DNA from: CAG-841 sp963656825
Lineage (GTDB): Bacteria > Bacillota > Clostridia > Oscillospirales > CAG-272
NCBI GenBank assembly: GCA_963656825.1
Contig: CAVKJG010000008.1
Span: 1-53,022 of the forward strand
Reading direction: 5' to 3'
DNA: 53,022 nucleotides
Numbering within the stretch: the stretch's first letter is position 1; every line of letters starts with the position of its first letter. The notes under the pieces are model-generated. The model was given only the letters and a program-made list of their open reading frames with translations, had not been told where the DNA came from and searched no databases. A program made the position numbers and the translations under genes. Positions 22,762 through 31,301 of the stretch are shown here, in pieces.

Positions 22762-23446
22762 AAAACAGGTTGCGCTTGACATCGCAAGGTGTCTGCCGCT
22801 GCTGATGATAGTGGCGTTTGCCGTGATTTATTTTGTCTTTAAGGATGACATCAAGCCGGAGGCAATAAAGGATTTTGTGCCGGAAAACGCGTCGCTTGCC
22901 GTGCTTTTCATGATGCTTATCGGCGCCGCAAAAGGAATTTCCGTGTTCTGTCCGTTTATACTTATCGAGCTTATCGGCGCGCTTGTATTCAAGGATAAGG
23001 TCGTTGCCATATTTGCAAATACCGCGGCGATAGCGGCGTCTTTTTCGGCGGCTTACCTTGTGGGAAGATGCTCCGGAAGCGTAATGGTTGACAAGCTGCG
23101 CGAAAAATATCCGAAATTCAACGATTTTTATTCGCTTATAAAGCGGAACAGTATGTTTTCCGTGTTTGCGCTCCGTATAATCGGCGTGCTTCCGATGGAC
23201 GTGGTGAGTATGTATTTCGGAGCCTTGAAAATAAGCTATCCGAAATATCTTGTAATGAGTCTGCTCGGCGCTGCTCCCGACCTGATACTCGAAACGATAA
23301 TAGGCGCGGAGCTGAAAAATTACCGCTCGCCGACGTTCTGGATAGCCGTCTTGTGCCGACTTGCATTCACGGCGGTAACGGTTCTTGTTTATCGCGTGTG
23401 GATAAAGAAAAACAAAAGGACAAACGTTTCCGACAGCGAAGAATAA
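22751..23446 (+). CDS. TVP38/TMEM64 (VTT domain) family membrane protein
   Basis: A 231-residue membrane protein with about five or six hydrophobic segments. Typical of the VTT/DedA superfamily are the GALVFKDKVVAIFANTAAI region (about 76-94) with the following AAYLVGRCSG (about 100-109) and FALRIIGVLPMDVVSMYFGA (about 138-157), the family FxxRxxPxxP-like site. Related proteins act in membrane lipid scrambling or flipping and in proton-dependent envelope homeostasis; the exact role here is open. The ATG lies inside the end of the YjdF-like gene, with GAGACAGAGGAAA upstream as ribosome site. Confidence 0.8.
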   Translation: MKDKKQVALDIARCLPLLMIVAFAVIYFVFKDDIKPEAIKDFVPENASLAVLFMMLIGAAKGISVFCPFILIELIGALVFKDKVVAIFANTAAIAASFSAAYLVGRCSGSVMVDKLREKYPKFNDFYSLIKRNSMFSVFALRIIGVLPMDVVSMYFGALKISYPKYLVMSLLGAAPDLILETIIGAELKNYRSPTFWIAVLCRLAFTAVTVLVYRVWIKKNKRTNVSDSEE

Positions 23447-23447
23447 A

Positions 23448-23488
23448 CAAAAAACAGAGATGAGAAAATCACCTCTGTTTTTGTTTTT
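23448..23488 (+). terminator. Intrinsic terminator after the TVP38-like gene
   Basis: CAAAAAACAGAG and CTCTGTTTTTG form a long stem around an 11-base interior, followed by TTTTT. It begins right after the stop codon. Confidence 0.8.
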
Positions 23489-23600
23489 ATAAGGCTTGCG
23501 CAAAACGATTGCGGAAGTTTTTGCGTTTTTTAATAAGCCCCGTCTGCGCAGATATTATAAACTCTGTATATCGCCGCCGATAACCGAAGTTTCTTTTGCC

Positions 23601-23625
23601 TACTTTTCTTTTCCAAAGAAAAGTA
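23601..23625. repeat. Perfect 11-bp inverted repeat next to the HIT gene
   Basis: TACTTTTCTTT (23601-23611), TCC, AAAGAAAAGTA (23615-23625). It ends three bases from the HIT stop codon. There is no U-tract in the minus-strand transcript. Similar pyrimidine-purine dyads are dispersed repeats in many genomes; only one copy is present here. Confidence 0.6.
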
Positions 23626-23628
23626 CGG

Positions 23629-23970
23629 TTATGCCATGCGGTCGGCGAGCTGAGTGCCGCCGAGGATATGAAAATGAATGTGGTGCACACTCTGGCAGGC
23701 ATCGACGCCGCAGTTTGAAATTATGCGGTAGCCGCCGGTAAGTCCCGCCGCTTTTGCTATCTTCGGAATGTTTTCAAAAATGTATGAAATTATTCCGCTG
23801 TTTTCGGGGGTTATTTCGTCAGCAGAGCCGATATGCTCCTTGGGTATAACGAGAATATGCACCGGAGCCTGAGGGTTTATATCGTAAAACGCAAGGATTT
23901 TGTCGTCCTCATAAGCTTTTTTGGAAGGAATTTTTCCTTCGCAGATCATACAGAAAACACAGCCGTCCAT
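23629..23970 (-). CDS. HIT family protein (histidine triad nucleotide-binding hydrolase)
   Basis: A 113-residue HINT-type protein of normal length. It begins with CVFCMICEGKIP (zinc-site cysteines), has NPQAPVHILVIPKEH (about residues 32-46), and ends with the triad VHHIHFHILGG (about 96-106). Family members hydrolyse adenosine phosphoramidates and related nucleotides. Start ATG 23970 shares one base with the mscL stop (TAATG), so it is the second gene of an mscL-HIT unit. The termination-reinitiation overlap suggests equal translation of two functionally unlike genes. Confidence 0.92.
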   Translation of the reverse strand: MDGCVFCMICEGKIPSKKAYEDDKILAFYDINPQAPVHILVIPKEHIGSADEITPENSGIISYIFENIPKIAKAAGLTGGYRIISNCGVDACQSVHHIHFHILGGTQLADRMA

Positions 23971-24539
23971 TATTCTGACACCTTAAGAGAAGCGGCGATC
24001 TGCTCAAGCAGTTCAAGCTCTCTTGCCTTTCTTGCTTTTTCCGCCGCGATTTCAGCCTCTGCCGCGGCTTTGGCTTCTTCTGCGGCTTTTTTCTCGGCTT
24101 CTTCCTTGGCTTTGGCTTCGGCTTCGGCTTTTGCGCGTTCTTTGTCCTCGCCCGTCAGCTCAAGACGCATTTTTTCGGCTTTCTTTGTTACGCTCATTAC
24201 TATTTTAAGCAACATAAACATAACCAGCGCGATAAGAAGAAAGTCGATTATCGACTGAAGAAACGCGCCCCAGAGAATAGCAACCTCGGGAGTCGTAACG
24301 GTTTTTGTTCCGTCTGCCGCGATTTCGGCAACCTCGGGCCGAATCACCCATTTCATATCCGAAAGGGAAGCGTTGTGAGAAAGCAACGAGAGAATAGGCG
24401 CTATAAATCCCTTTGTGAACGCCGTAACTATCGCCGTGAACGCTGTCGCCACCGCAACGCCGACAGCCATATCGACAACATTGCCCTTTGAAATGAATTT
24501 TTTGAATTCCGCCCAGAAGCCTTTTGCTTTGTCTTTCAT
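23970..24539 (-). CDS. mscL: Large-conductance mechanosensitive channel MscL, with long charged helical insertion
   Basis: A 189-residue pore protein; the family norm is 120-150. TM1 lies in VVDMAVGVAVATAFTAIV (about 21-38) with the conserved start KKFISKGN, a periplasmic loop at about 48-82, and TM2 in AFLQSIIDFLLIALVMFML (about 92-110). After TM2 about 50 residues rich in Glu, Ala and Lys form a predicted single helix, then the usual terminal bundle helix (ELELLEQIAASLK). The extra material is thus inserted before the C-terminal bundle. MscL opens under membrane tension and releases solutes on hypo-osmotic shock. Start ATG 24539; alaS is 13 bases upstream and co-directional. Confidence 0.93.
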   Translation of the reverse strand: MKDKAKGFWAEFKKFISKGNVVDMAVGVAVATAFTAIVTAFTKGFIAPILSLLSHNASLSDMKWVIRPEVAEIAADGTKTVTTPEVAILWGAFLQSIIDFLLIALVMFMLLKIVMSVTKKAEKMRLELTGEDKERAKAEAEAKAKEEAEKKAAEEAKAAAEAEIAAEKARKARELELLEQIAASLKVSE

Positions 24540-24552
24540 TCAGGTATCCTCC

Positions 24553-27177
24553 TTAAATCAGCTTTTTTATAATTTCGGGAAGCGACGAGAACGCTTCGCC
24601 GAGCTTTTCGGGATATTTCATTCCGCCCGCCATTGCGCTGTCGGGACGTCCGCCACCGCCGCCGCCGACAAACGTCGAAAGCTCACGAAGAACAAGCGGA
24701 GCCTTGACTCCCGCCGCAAGCGCGTCTTTGCCGCAAACGCAGACAAGAGAATATTTGCCGCCGCAGTCGGTTGAAATAACGGCTACGGTATCGGGATGGT
24801 TTGCTTTTATATCGTCGGAAAGACTTCTTACCGTGTCAACGGGGAGAGAGGTCTGCATAGAAGCGATTTTTATCGCGCCGACGCTTTCCGCTTTTGCGAG
24901 CATTTCCGCAACGCCTGCCGACGCCGCCTTGAGCGACATTGCTTCAAGGTCTTTCTTTGCCTGCTTGAGCTCGCTCTGAAGCGAAGCGATTTTCGATGCT
25001 ATTTCGCTTTCGTCGCTTATTTTGAGCGCGGAAAGAGCGGATTTCACCGTCGCGCCCTGAGCCTTTGCAAGCTCATATGCGCCCATGCCCGAAACAAGCT
25101 CGATTCTTCTCGTGCCTGCGGCAACAGAGCTTTCGGAGAGAATTCTCACACAGCCTATGCTCCCGGTTGAACGTACATGCGTTCCGCCGCAAAGCTCGCT
25201 TGAGAAATCGCCCATTTTCACCACGCGGACGATATCACCGTATTTTTCGCCGAAAAGCGCGATCGCGCCGGACTTTTTAGCCGATTCGAGATCGGTTTCG
25301 ACGGTTACGACGGGAATATCTTCGAGTATTTTTTCGTTTATAATACGCTCAACCTTGTCAAGCTCCTCCGCGGTTACGGCGGAGAAGTGAGTGAAGTCAA
25401 AGCGTCCTCTCTCGGCATCGACCATAGAGCCTGCCTGACGGATATGATCGCCGAGCACCTGACGCAGAGCTGCGTCGAGCAGGTGAACGGAGCTGTGATT
25501 GCGCGCTGTTGCGGCGCGACGCTGTGCGTCAACGCTGAGAGTAACCTTATCTCCTGCGGAGAAAGAACCGCTTTCGACATGGCAGATGTGCAGATATACG
25601 CCGTCCGCCTTTTTTGTATCGGTTACGGTCGCTTTGCCGTTTTTGCCTTCGATTGTGCCAACATCGCCTACCTGACCGCCGCCTTCGCCGTAGAAGCAGG
25701 TCGATTTTGTGATTATTATCGCATTTTCGCCGGAGACGTCCGCAGGCTCGTGCGTGTCGGGATCGACAACGGCGATTATCTCGCTTTCGTCCTCTGTTTT
25801 TTCATAGCCCGTAAATACGGTTTTTTCAAATTCGGAGAAAAGGGACTTGTCCTGCCAGCCGCTGATGTTTCCTCTTGCGGCTCTTGCGCGGGCTTTCTGT
25901 TCTTCAAGACATTTTTTGTAGCCTTCCTCGTCTATTCCGAGTCCTCTTTCGGCTGCGATTTCGCGCGTGAGATCTATCGGGAAGCCGAACGTGTCGGAAA
26001 GCTTGAAAACATCTGCGCCGTCAAGCATTTTCGCGCCCGACGCATTTGCTTTTCCGGTGAGCGTGTCGAGAAGGTTCATTCCCGCCTCGACATTTGCGTC
26101 AAAGCGTTCTTCTTCCATAGAAACTATCTTGCTTATATAGTCGAACTTTTCGGTGAGTTCGGGATATGCGGAGAGATTTTCGTGCGCGACGACAGCCATT
26201 ATATCCGAAAGGAAAGCGCCCTTTATTCCGAGAAGCTTGCCGTGACGGCACGCGCGGCGGAGAAGTCTGCGCAGGACATAGCCTCTGCCCTCGTTTGACG
26301 GCATTACGCCGTCGGCGATAAGAAATGCCGAAGCTCTCGAATGGTCTGCAATTATACGCAGCGAAATGTCGGCTTTGGGATCGTCGTGATATTTTATTCC
26401 GGCTTTGTCGCTTATGGCGGTTATGATGTTCTTTATGGTGTCAACCTCGAACATACTGTCAACGCCCTGCATTACGCAGGCAAGACGTTCAAGTCCCATG
26501 CCGGTGTCTATATTTTTCGACGCAAGCTCGGTATAGTTGCCGTTGCCGTCGTTATTGAACTGCGAAAAAACGTTGTTCCATATCTCCATATAGCGGTCGC
26601 AGTCGCAGCCGGGCTTGCAGTCGGGCTTTCCGCAACCGTATTTTTCGCCGCGATCGAAATATATTTCCGAGCAAGGACCGCAGGGACCGGAGCCGTGCTC
26701 CCAGAAATTGTCCTCTTTGCCGAGACGGACGATGTGATCCTCTCTTACGCCTATTTTGTCGCGCCAGATGGCATACGCCTCGTCGTCCTCCTTGTAGACC
26801 GAAGGCCAGAGCTTGTCCTCCGGAATTTCAAGCACCTTTGTGAGATATTCCCACGCCCACGGCAAAGCCTCCTGCTTGAAATAATCGCCGAAGGAGAAAT
26901 TTCCGAGCATTTCAAAGAATGTGCCGTGACGAGCCGTATATCCGACGTTTTCTATATCGTTTGTGCGGATACATTTCTGGCAGGTTGCCATACGGCGGCA
27001 GGGAGGGGTAAGCTCGCCCGTGAAATATTTTTTAAGCGGAGCCATTCCCGCCACTATGAGAAGAAGGGATTTGTCGTTTTCCGGCACGAGAGGATAGCTC
27101 CCGCGGCAGAGATGCCCCTTGGACTCAAAAAATGAGAGAAAAGACGCCCGCAGGTCGTTGAGTGATGTCCATTTCAT
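24553..27177 (-). CDS. alaS: Alanyl-tRNA synthetase
   Basis: An 874-residue class II synthetase from ATG 27177. The frame extends to 27231, but that is at the predicted transcript start, whereas 27177 has GGAAGG upstream and the normal N-terminus. Aminoacylation domain: FFESKGH, RHGTFFEMLGNFSFGDYFK (motif 2 region) and GMGLERL-type motif 3 (about 235). Editing domain: zinc ligands in NHSSVHLLD (about 560) and CGGTHV (about 660). The C-terminal C-Ala domain (about 730-874) ends with the GGGGGGRPDSAMAGG signature. No T-box fits in its roughly 57-base leader. Downstream mscL follows closely. Confidence 0.97.
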   Translation of the reverse strand: MKWTSLNDLRASFLSFFESKGHLCRGSYPLVPENDKSLLLIVAGMAPLKKYFTGELTPPCRRMATCQKCIRTNDIENVGYTARHGTFFEMLGNFSFGDYFKQEALPWAWEYLTKVLEIPEDKLWPSVYKEDDEAYAIWRDKIGVREDHIVRLGKEDNFWEHGSGPCGPCSEIYFDRGEKYGCGKPDCKPGCDCDRYMEIWNNVFSQFNNDGNGNYTELASKNIDTGMGLERLACVMQGVDSMFEVDTIKNIITAISDKAGIKYHDDPKADISLRIIADHSRASAFLIADGVMPSNEGRGYVLRRLLRRACRHGKLLGIKGAFLSDIMAVVAHENLSAYPELTEKFDYISKIVSMEEERFDANVEAGMNLLDTLTGKANASGAKMLDGADVFKLSDTFGFPIDLTREIAAERGLGIDEEGYKKCLEEQKARARAARGNISGWQDKSLFSEFEKTVFTGYEKTEDESEIIAVVDPDTHEPADVSGENAIIITKSTCFYGEGGGQVGDVGTIEGKNGKATVTDTKKADGVYLHICHVESGSFSAGDKVTLSVDAQRRAATARNHSSVHLLDAALRQVLGDHIRQAGSMVDAERGRFDFTHFSAVTAEELDKVERIINEKILEDIPVVTVETDLESAKKSGAIALFGEKYGDIVRVVKMGDFSSELCGGTHVRSTGSIGCVRILSESSVAAGTRRIELVSGMGAYELAKAQGATVKSALSALKISDESEIASKIASLQSELKQAKKDLEAMSLKAASAGVAEMLAKAESVGAIKIASMQTSLPVDTVRSLSDDIKANHPDTVAVISTDCGGKYSLVCVCGKDALAAGVKAPLVLRELSTFVGGGGGGRPDSAMAGGMKYPEKLGEAFSSLPEIIKKLI

Positions 27178-27240
27178 AATTTCAGTTTGCCTTCCGATAA
27201 AAGTTTGATTTTTGAGCCGTCTGTGCGGCAAGTTATATTT

Positions 27241-27269
27241 ATTATATTGCCTTGATGAAAAAATGTCAA
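27241..27269 (-). promoter_or_regulatory. Promoter of alaS
   Basis: Minus strand: perfect consensus -35 TTGACA (27269-27264), 17-base spacer, -10 TATAAT (27246-27241). It is 30 bp from the rpoB -35 box on the opposite strand. Confidence 0.88.
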
Positions 27270-27299
27270 CATTCCCGCAGAAAAAATGTAAAAATTAAC

Positions 27300-27328
27300 T
27301 TGACATATCGCAAAACAGATGATATACT
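27300..27328 (+). promoter_or_regulatory. Promoter of rpoB-rpoC
   Basis: -35 TTGACA (27300-27305), 17-base spacer, -10 TATACT (27323-27328). Transcription would start near 27335, giving a leader of about 180 bases. Confidence 0.85.
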
Positions 27329-27334
27329 TGTAAA

Positions 27335-27517
27335 TTGCATTACAATGCTCGCAACAGTGCCTTTTTTTGAGATGCCACCGTCATAAAACGGAGAAAAATG
27401 TCAGAAAAACGGCGTGCTTTTGCGGAGTGGAACGAATAAAAACAAAAGGCAGGGCAAGGGGAATCCGCTTATGGCGGAGCGCTCTGCCGCAGAAAACTTG
27501 AATGGAGTGATCGTACA
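27335..27517 (+). promoter_or_regulatory. Long rpoB leader with two-part hairpin
   Basis: The 340 bases between alaS and rpoB hold no gene: only the divergent promoters and this leader. At 27448-27488 an outer stem GGCAGGGC/GCTCTGCC encloses an inner stem TCCGC/GCGGA. It has no U-tract and ends 15 bases before the GGAG ribosome site, so control at translation or RNA stability is more likely than attenuation. No homologous leader is recognised. Confidence 0.45.
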
Positions 27518-30500
27518 TTGAGAACCAAACCCAAGCAGCTCGGTAAGAACGTAGTAAGACAGAGTTTTGCTAAGATCGACGAAATCCTCGAAATGCCCGA
27601 TTTTCTCGAGATCCAGAAAAAGTCGTATCAGTGGCTTTTGGACAAGGGACTCTCGGAGGTTCTGGCGGATGTTTCGCCTATCGTGGACTACTCAGGTAAT
27701 CTCGTAATCGAATTCGTCGGCTATTCTATCGACGCGGAGCCGAAATATCCCGTTGAAGAATGCAAGGAACGCGACGTAAACTATGCTTCTCCGCTCAGAG
27801 TGACAGTCCGTCTTACGAACAAGTCAACGGGCGAAGTAAAGCAGCAGGACATCTTCATGGGCGAATTCCCGCTGATGACAGACAGCGGCACGTTCGTTAT
27901 CAACGGCGCGGAACGCGTTGTCGTTTCGCAGCTCGTCCGTTCTCCCGGTATGTATTATGATACCGCAATCGACAAAACGGGCAAGCAGATACTCACCGCG
28001 CAGGTGATTCCTTATCGCGGCGCGTGGCTTGAATACGAAACCGACGCAAGCGACGTGTTCTATGTTCGTATAGACAAGAACCGCAAAATACCGGTTACGA
28101 TTCTTATCCGTGCGCTCGAAGAAGAAACCTCGACAGAGACGGGTATAAAGGCGCTTTTCGGCGACGATCCCAAGATAATCGCAACGATTGCAAAGGACGG
28201 TATGCAGGAGGAAGCCGACAAAAACGGCACGACTCCTTATGAAGAATCTCTGAAAGAGATATACAGAAAGCTCCGTCCGGGCGAGCCTCCGCTTGTGGAG
28301 AGCGCTCAGATTCAGCTTACCAACACCTTCTTCGATCCCAAAAGATACGATCTCGGCGCGGTGGGCAGATATAAATTCGACAAAAAGACAGCGCTCGGAA
28401 GAAGACTTGCCGGACACACGCTTACAAGACCCGTCATCAATCCCATCACGGGCGAGCTCATGTTCGACGCCGGAAAAGAGCTTTCGCGCGAGGAAGCGCT
28501 CGAAATCGAGGACGCCGGCGTTACCGAAGCCTATGTAAAAGTGGGCGAGGACAAAGAGTGCAAGGTCATTTCCAACGGAATGGTCGATTGCAAGAAGATT
28601 TTCGGCATAGACTTAAAGGAAGAAGCCGGACTTGCCGAGAAGGTAAGCCTTGCTATGCTTCTTGAAATGCAGGAGCAGGCAGACGGCGACTTCGACGCCT
28701 TCAAAGAAGCCGTTATAAACGCGGCAAAGACGAGAATAAACGAATTTTCTCCCCGCCACATAACAAAGGAAGATATTTTCGCTTCAATAAACTATCTTAT
28801 ATGCCTTTCTCACGGCATAGGCACAACGGACGATATCGACCATCTCGGAAACCGTCGTATACGTGCCGTCGGCGAGCTTATCCAGAACCAGATGAGAATA
28901 GGTTTCTCCAAAATGGATAAGAACATCAAGGAAAGAATGAACATTCAGGACGCGGATTCTCTTACTCCGCAGACGCTTATCAACAGCCGTCCCGTTGTGG
29001 GCGCGATACGCGAGTTCTTCGGTTCGTCGCCGCTTTCACAGTTCATGGATCAGAACAACCCTCTTGCAGAGCTTACCCACAAGCGCCGTCTTTCGGCGCT
29101 CGGTCCCGGCGGTATCTCGCGTGACAGAGCTTCGTTTGAGGTCCGTGACGTTCACTACACTCATTACGGACGTATCTGTCCGATAGAAACGCCCGAAGGT
29201 CCGAACATCGGTCTTATTTCGTATCTTGCGTGCTACGCAAAGCTCAACGATTACGGCTTTATCGAAGCTCCTTACCGCAAGGTCGATAAGGAAACGGGAA
29301 AGGTCACCGATATCGTCGAGTATATGACAGCCGATATCGAGGACGATTATATAATCGCACAGGCGGGCGAGCCCGTCGATGAAGAAGGACGCTTTATCAA
29401 TCGCAGAGTCCTCGTAAGAGAAAGAAATGAAATTATAGAAGTTCCGGCAAGCAAGGTTGACTATGTCGACGTTTCTCCGAGAATGGCGATATCCGTTGCC
29501 ACGGGCTTTATTCCGTTTCTTGACAACGATGATAACTCCCGTGCGCTGATGGGCTCGAACATGCAGAAGCAGGCGGTGCCGCTTCTTATGACGGAATCTC
29601 CTATAGTTGCTACGGGCATGGAGCACAAGGCTGCGATAGATTCGGGAATATGTATTCTCGCAAAGGAAGCCGGAACGGTTGAATATGTAAGCGCAGACAA
29701 GGTGGTTGTTGTCCGTGAAAACGGAATGAAGGATACCTACGAGCTTCTCAAATTCAAGCGTTCAAACCAGGGAACGTGCATAAACCAGCGTCCGATCGTA
29801 AGCGTCGGAGAAAAGCTTGAAAAAGGCGATGTTATCGCCGACGGTCCGGCTACGTCGAACGGAGAGATATCGCTCGGAAAGAACGCTCTCATCGGATTTA
29901 TGACGTGGGAGGGCTACAACTACGAGGACGCCGTTCTTCTCAACGAGCGCCTTGTAAGAGATGACGTATATACCTCAATTCATATAGAAGAATACACGAT
30001 AGAAGCAAGAGATACAAAGCTCGGACCGGAAGAGATCACGCGCGAGATCCCCAACTGCAGCGACGATACATTGAAGGATCTCGATCAGGACGGTATTATC
30101 CGCAACGGTACCGAGGTGCGCGCAGGAGATATTCTCGTCGGTAAGGTTACGCCCAAGGGCGAAACCGAGCTTACGGCAGAGGAAAGACTTCTCCGCGCGA
30201 TATTCGGCGAAAAGGCAAGAGAAGTGCGCGACACTTCGCTTCGTCTGCGCCACGGCGAGTCGGGCATAGTCGTTGACGTGAGAATATTCTCGCGCGAAAA
30301 CTCCGACGAGCTTTCTCCCGGCGTAAACAAGACGGTAAGAGTTTACGTCGCACAGAAGCGTAAAATTTCCGTCGGCGACAAGATGGCCGGACGTCACGGA
30401 AACAAGGGCGTCGTATCGAGAATACTTCCGCCCGAGGATATGCCTTATATGGCTGACGGCACTCCTCTTGATATAGTTCTCAACCCTCTGGGCGTTCCTT

Positions 30501-31285
30501 CCCGAATGAATATCGGTCAGGTGCTTGAAGTGCATCTGGGTATCGCGGCAAAGACGCTCGGCGTCAAGGTAATGACTCCGGCATTCGACGGAGCAAAGGA
30601 AGCCGACATTACGGAAGCGCTCAAGGAAGCCGGACTCCGTGCCGACGGAAAGAGAATACTTTACGACGGCAGAACGGGCGAGCCCTTTGACAACCCCGTA
30701 ACCGTAGGTATAATGTATTATCTCAAGCTGCATCACCTTGTTGACGATAAAATCCACGCAAGAAGCACAGGTCCTTACTCCGTTATCACGCAGCAGCCTC
30801 TCGGCGGTAAAGCGCAGTTCGGCGGTCAGCGTTTCGGAGAAATGGAGGTCTGGGCGCTTGAAGCATACGGCGCGGCATACACGCTTCAGGAAATACTCAC
30901 CGTCAAGTCGGACGACGTAACGGGAAGAGTAAAGACCTTCGAAGCAATTGTAAAGGGTCAGAACATACCCACGCCGGGCGTTCCGGAATCCTTCCGCGTG
31001 CTTGTAAAAGAGCTTCAGTCGCTTGCGCTTGATATACGCGTTCTCGATGAGGACGGAAACGAAATAGAGCTTTCGCAGCTCAGCGACCTTGAAGACGAGG
31101 CGGGTCCCGCATTCGTTACGGAAGAGGACGTCGGCACGGCGGTCGCGGGCGACGGCGAAACGGACGATATGCTCGTTGAAGACGAAAACGGCGAGGTCAT
31201 TGACGAAGACGACGATGATTTCTCCGATGAGTTTTCCGAAGAGTACGGCGACGAAATCGACGACGATTTCGGCTATGATGAATGA
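27518..31285 (+). CDS. rpoB: DNA-directed RNA polymerase subunit beta
   Basis: A 1255-residue beta subunit, starting at TTG 27518 after GGAG (11 bases). The protrusion and lobe domains lead to the rifampicin-binding region with QFMDQNNPLAELTHKRRLS (about residues 505-523), which is of wild-type sensitive form. The active-site Lys/Arg blocks GDKMAGRHGNKG (about 950) and the C-terminal GGQRFGEMEVWALEAYG (about 1105) that clamps beta-prime are intact. A C-terminal extension of about 70 residues is strongly acidic (Asp/Glu runs); it is not part of the catalytic core. rpoC follows after 16 bases. The ribosomal protein genes rplKAJL, usual upstream, are missing. Confidence 0.98.
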   Translation: MRTKPKQLGKNVVRQSFAKIDEILEMPDFLEIQKKSYQWLLDKGLSEVLADVSPIVDYSGNLVIEFVGYSIDAEPKYPVEECKERDVNYASPLRVTVRLTNKSTGEVKQQDIFMGEFPLMTDSGTFVINGAERVVVSQLVRSPGMYYDTAIDKTGKQILTAQVIPYRGAWLEYETDASDVFYVRIDKNRKIPVTILIRALEEETSTETGIKALFGDDPKIIATIAKDGMQEEADKNGTTPYEESLKEIYRKLRPGEPPLVESAQIQLTNTFFDPKRYDLGAVGRYKFDKKTALGRRLAGHTLTRPVINPITGELMFDAGKELSREEALEIEDAGVTEAYVKVGEDKECKVISNGMVDCKKIFGIDLKEEAGLAEKVSLAMLLEMQEQADGDFDAFKEAVINAAKTRINEFSPRHITKEDIFASINYLICLSHGIGTTDDIDHLGNRRIRAVGELIQNQMRIGFSKMDKNIKERMNIQDADSLTPQTLINSRPVVGAIREFFGSSPLSQFMDQNNPLAELTHKRRLSALGPGGISRDRASFEVRDVHYTHYGRICPIETPEGPNIGLISYLACYAKLNDYGFIEAPYRKVDKETGKVTDIVEYMTADIEDDYIIAQAGEPVDEEGRFINRRVLVRERNEIIEVPASKVDYVDVSPRMAISVATGFIPFLDNDDNSRALMGSNMQKQAVPLLMTESPIVATGMEHKAAIDSGICILAKEAGTVEYVSADKVVVVRENGMKDTYELLKFKRSNQGTCINQRPIVSVGEKLEKGDVIADGPATSNGEISLGKNALIGFMTWEGYNYEDAVLLNERLVRDDVYTSIHIEEYTIEARDTKLGPEEITREIPNCSDDTLKDLDQDGIIRNGTEVRAGDILVGKVTPKGETELTAEERLLRAIFGEKAREVRDTSLRLRHGESGIVVDVRIFSRENSDELSPGVNKTVRVYVAQKRKISVGDKMAGRHGNKGVVSRILPPEDMPYMADGTPLDIVLNPLGVPSRMNIGQVLEVHLGIAAKTLGVKVMTPAFDGAKEADITEALKEAGLRADGKRILYDGRTGEPFDNPVTVGIMYYLKLHHLVDDKIHARSTGPYSVITQQPLGGKAQFGGQRFGEMEVWALEAYGAAYTLQEILTVKSDDVTGRVKTFEAIVKGQNIPTPGVPESFRVLVKELQSLALDIRVLDEDGNEIELSQLSDLEDEAGPAFVTEEDVGTAVAGDGETDDMLVEDENGEVIDEDDDDFSDEFSEEYGDEIDDDFGYDE

Positions 31286-31301
31286 GAGGGGAGAAATATA
31301 A

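Noticed and set aside
27178..27234. T-box riboswitch before alaS (and before metG at 50149-50160)
   Set aside because: The leaders are too short and lack the T-box sequence AGGGTGGNACCGCG.
29060..29120. Rifampicin-resistance substitutions in RpoB
   Set aside because: The QFMDQNN and THKRRLSALGPGG segments match the sensitive form; the Ala after NPL is normal for Firmicutes.
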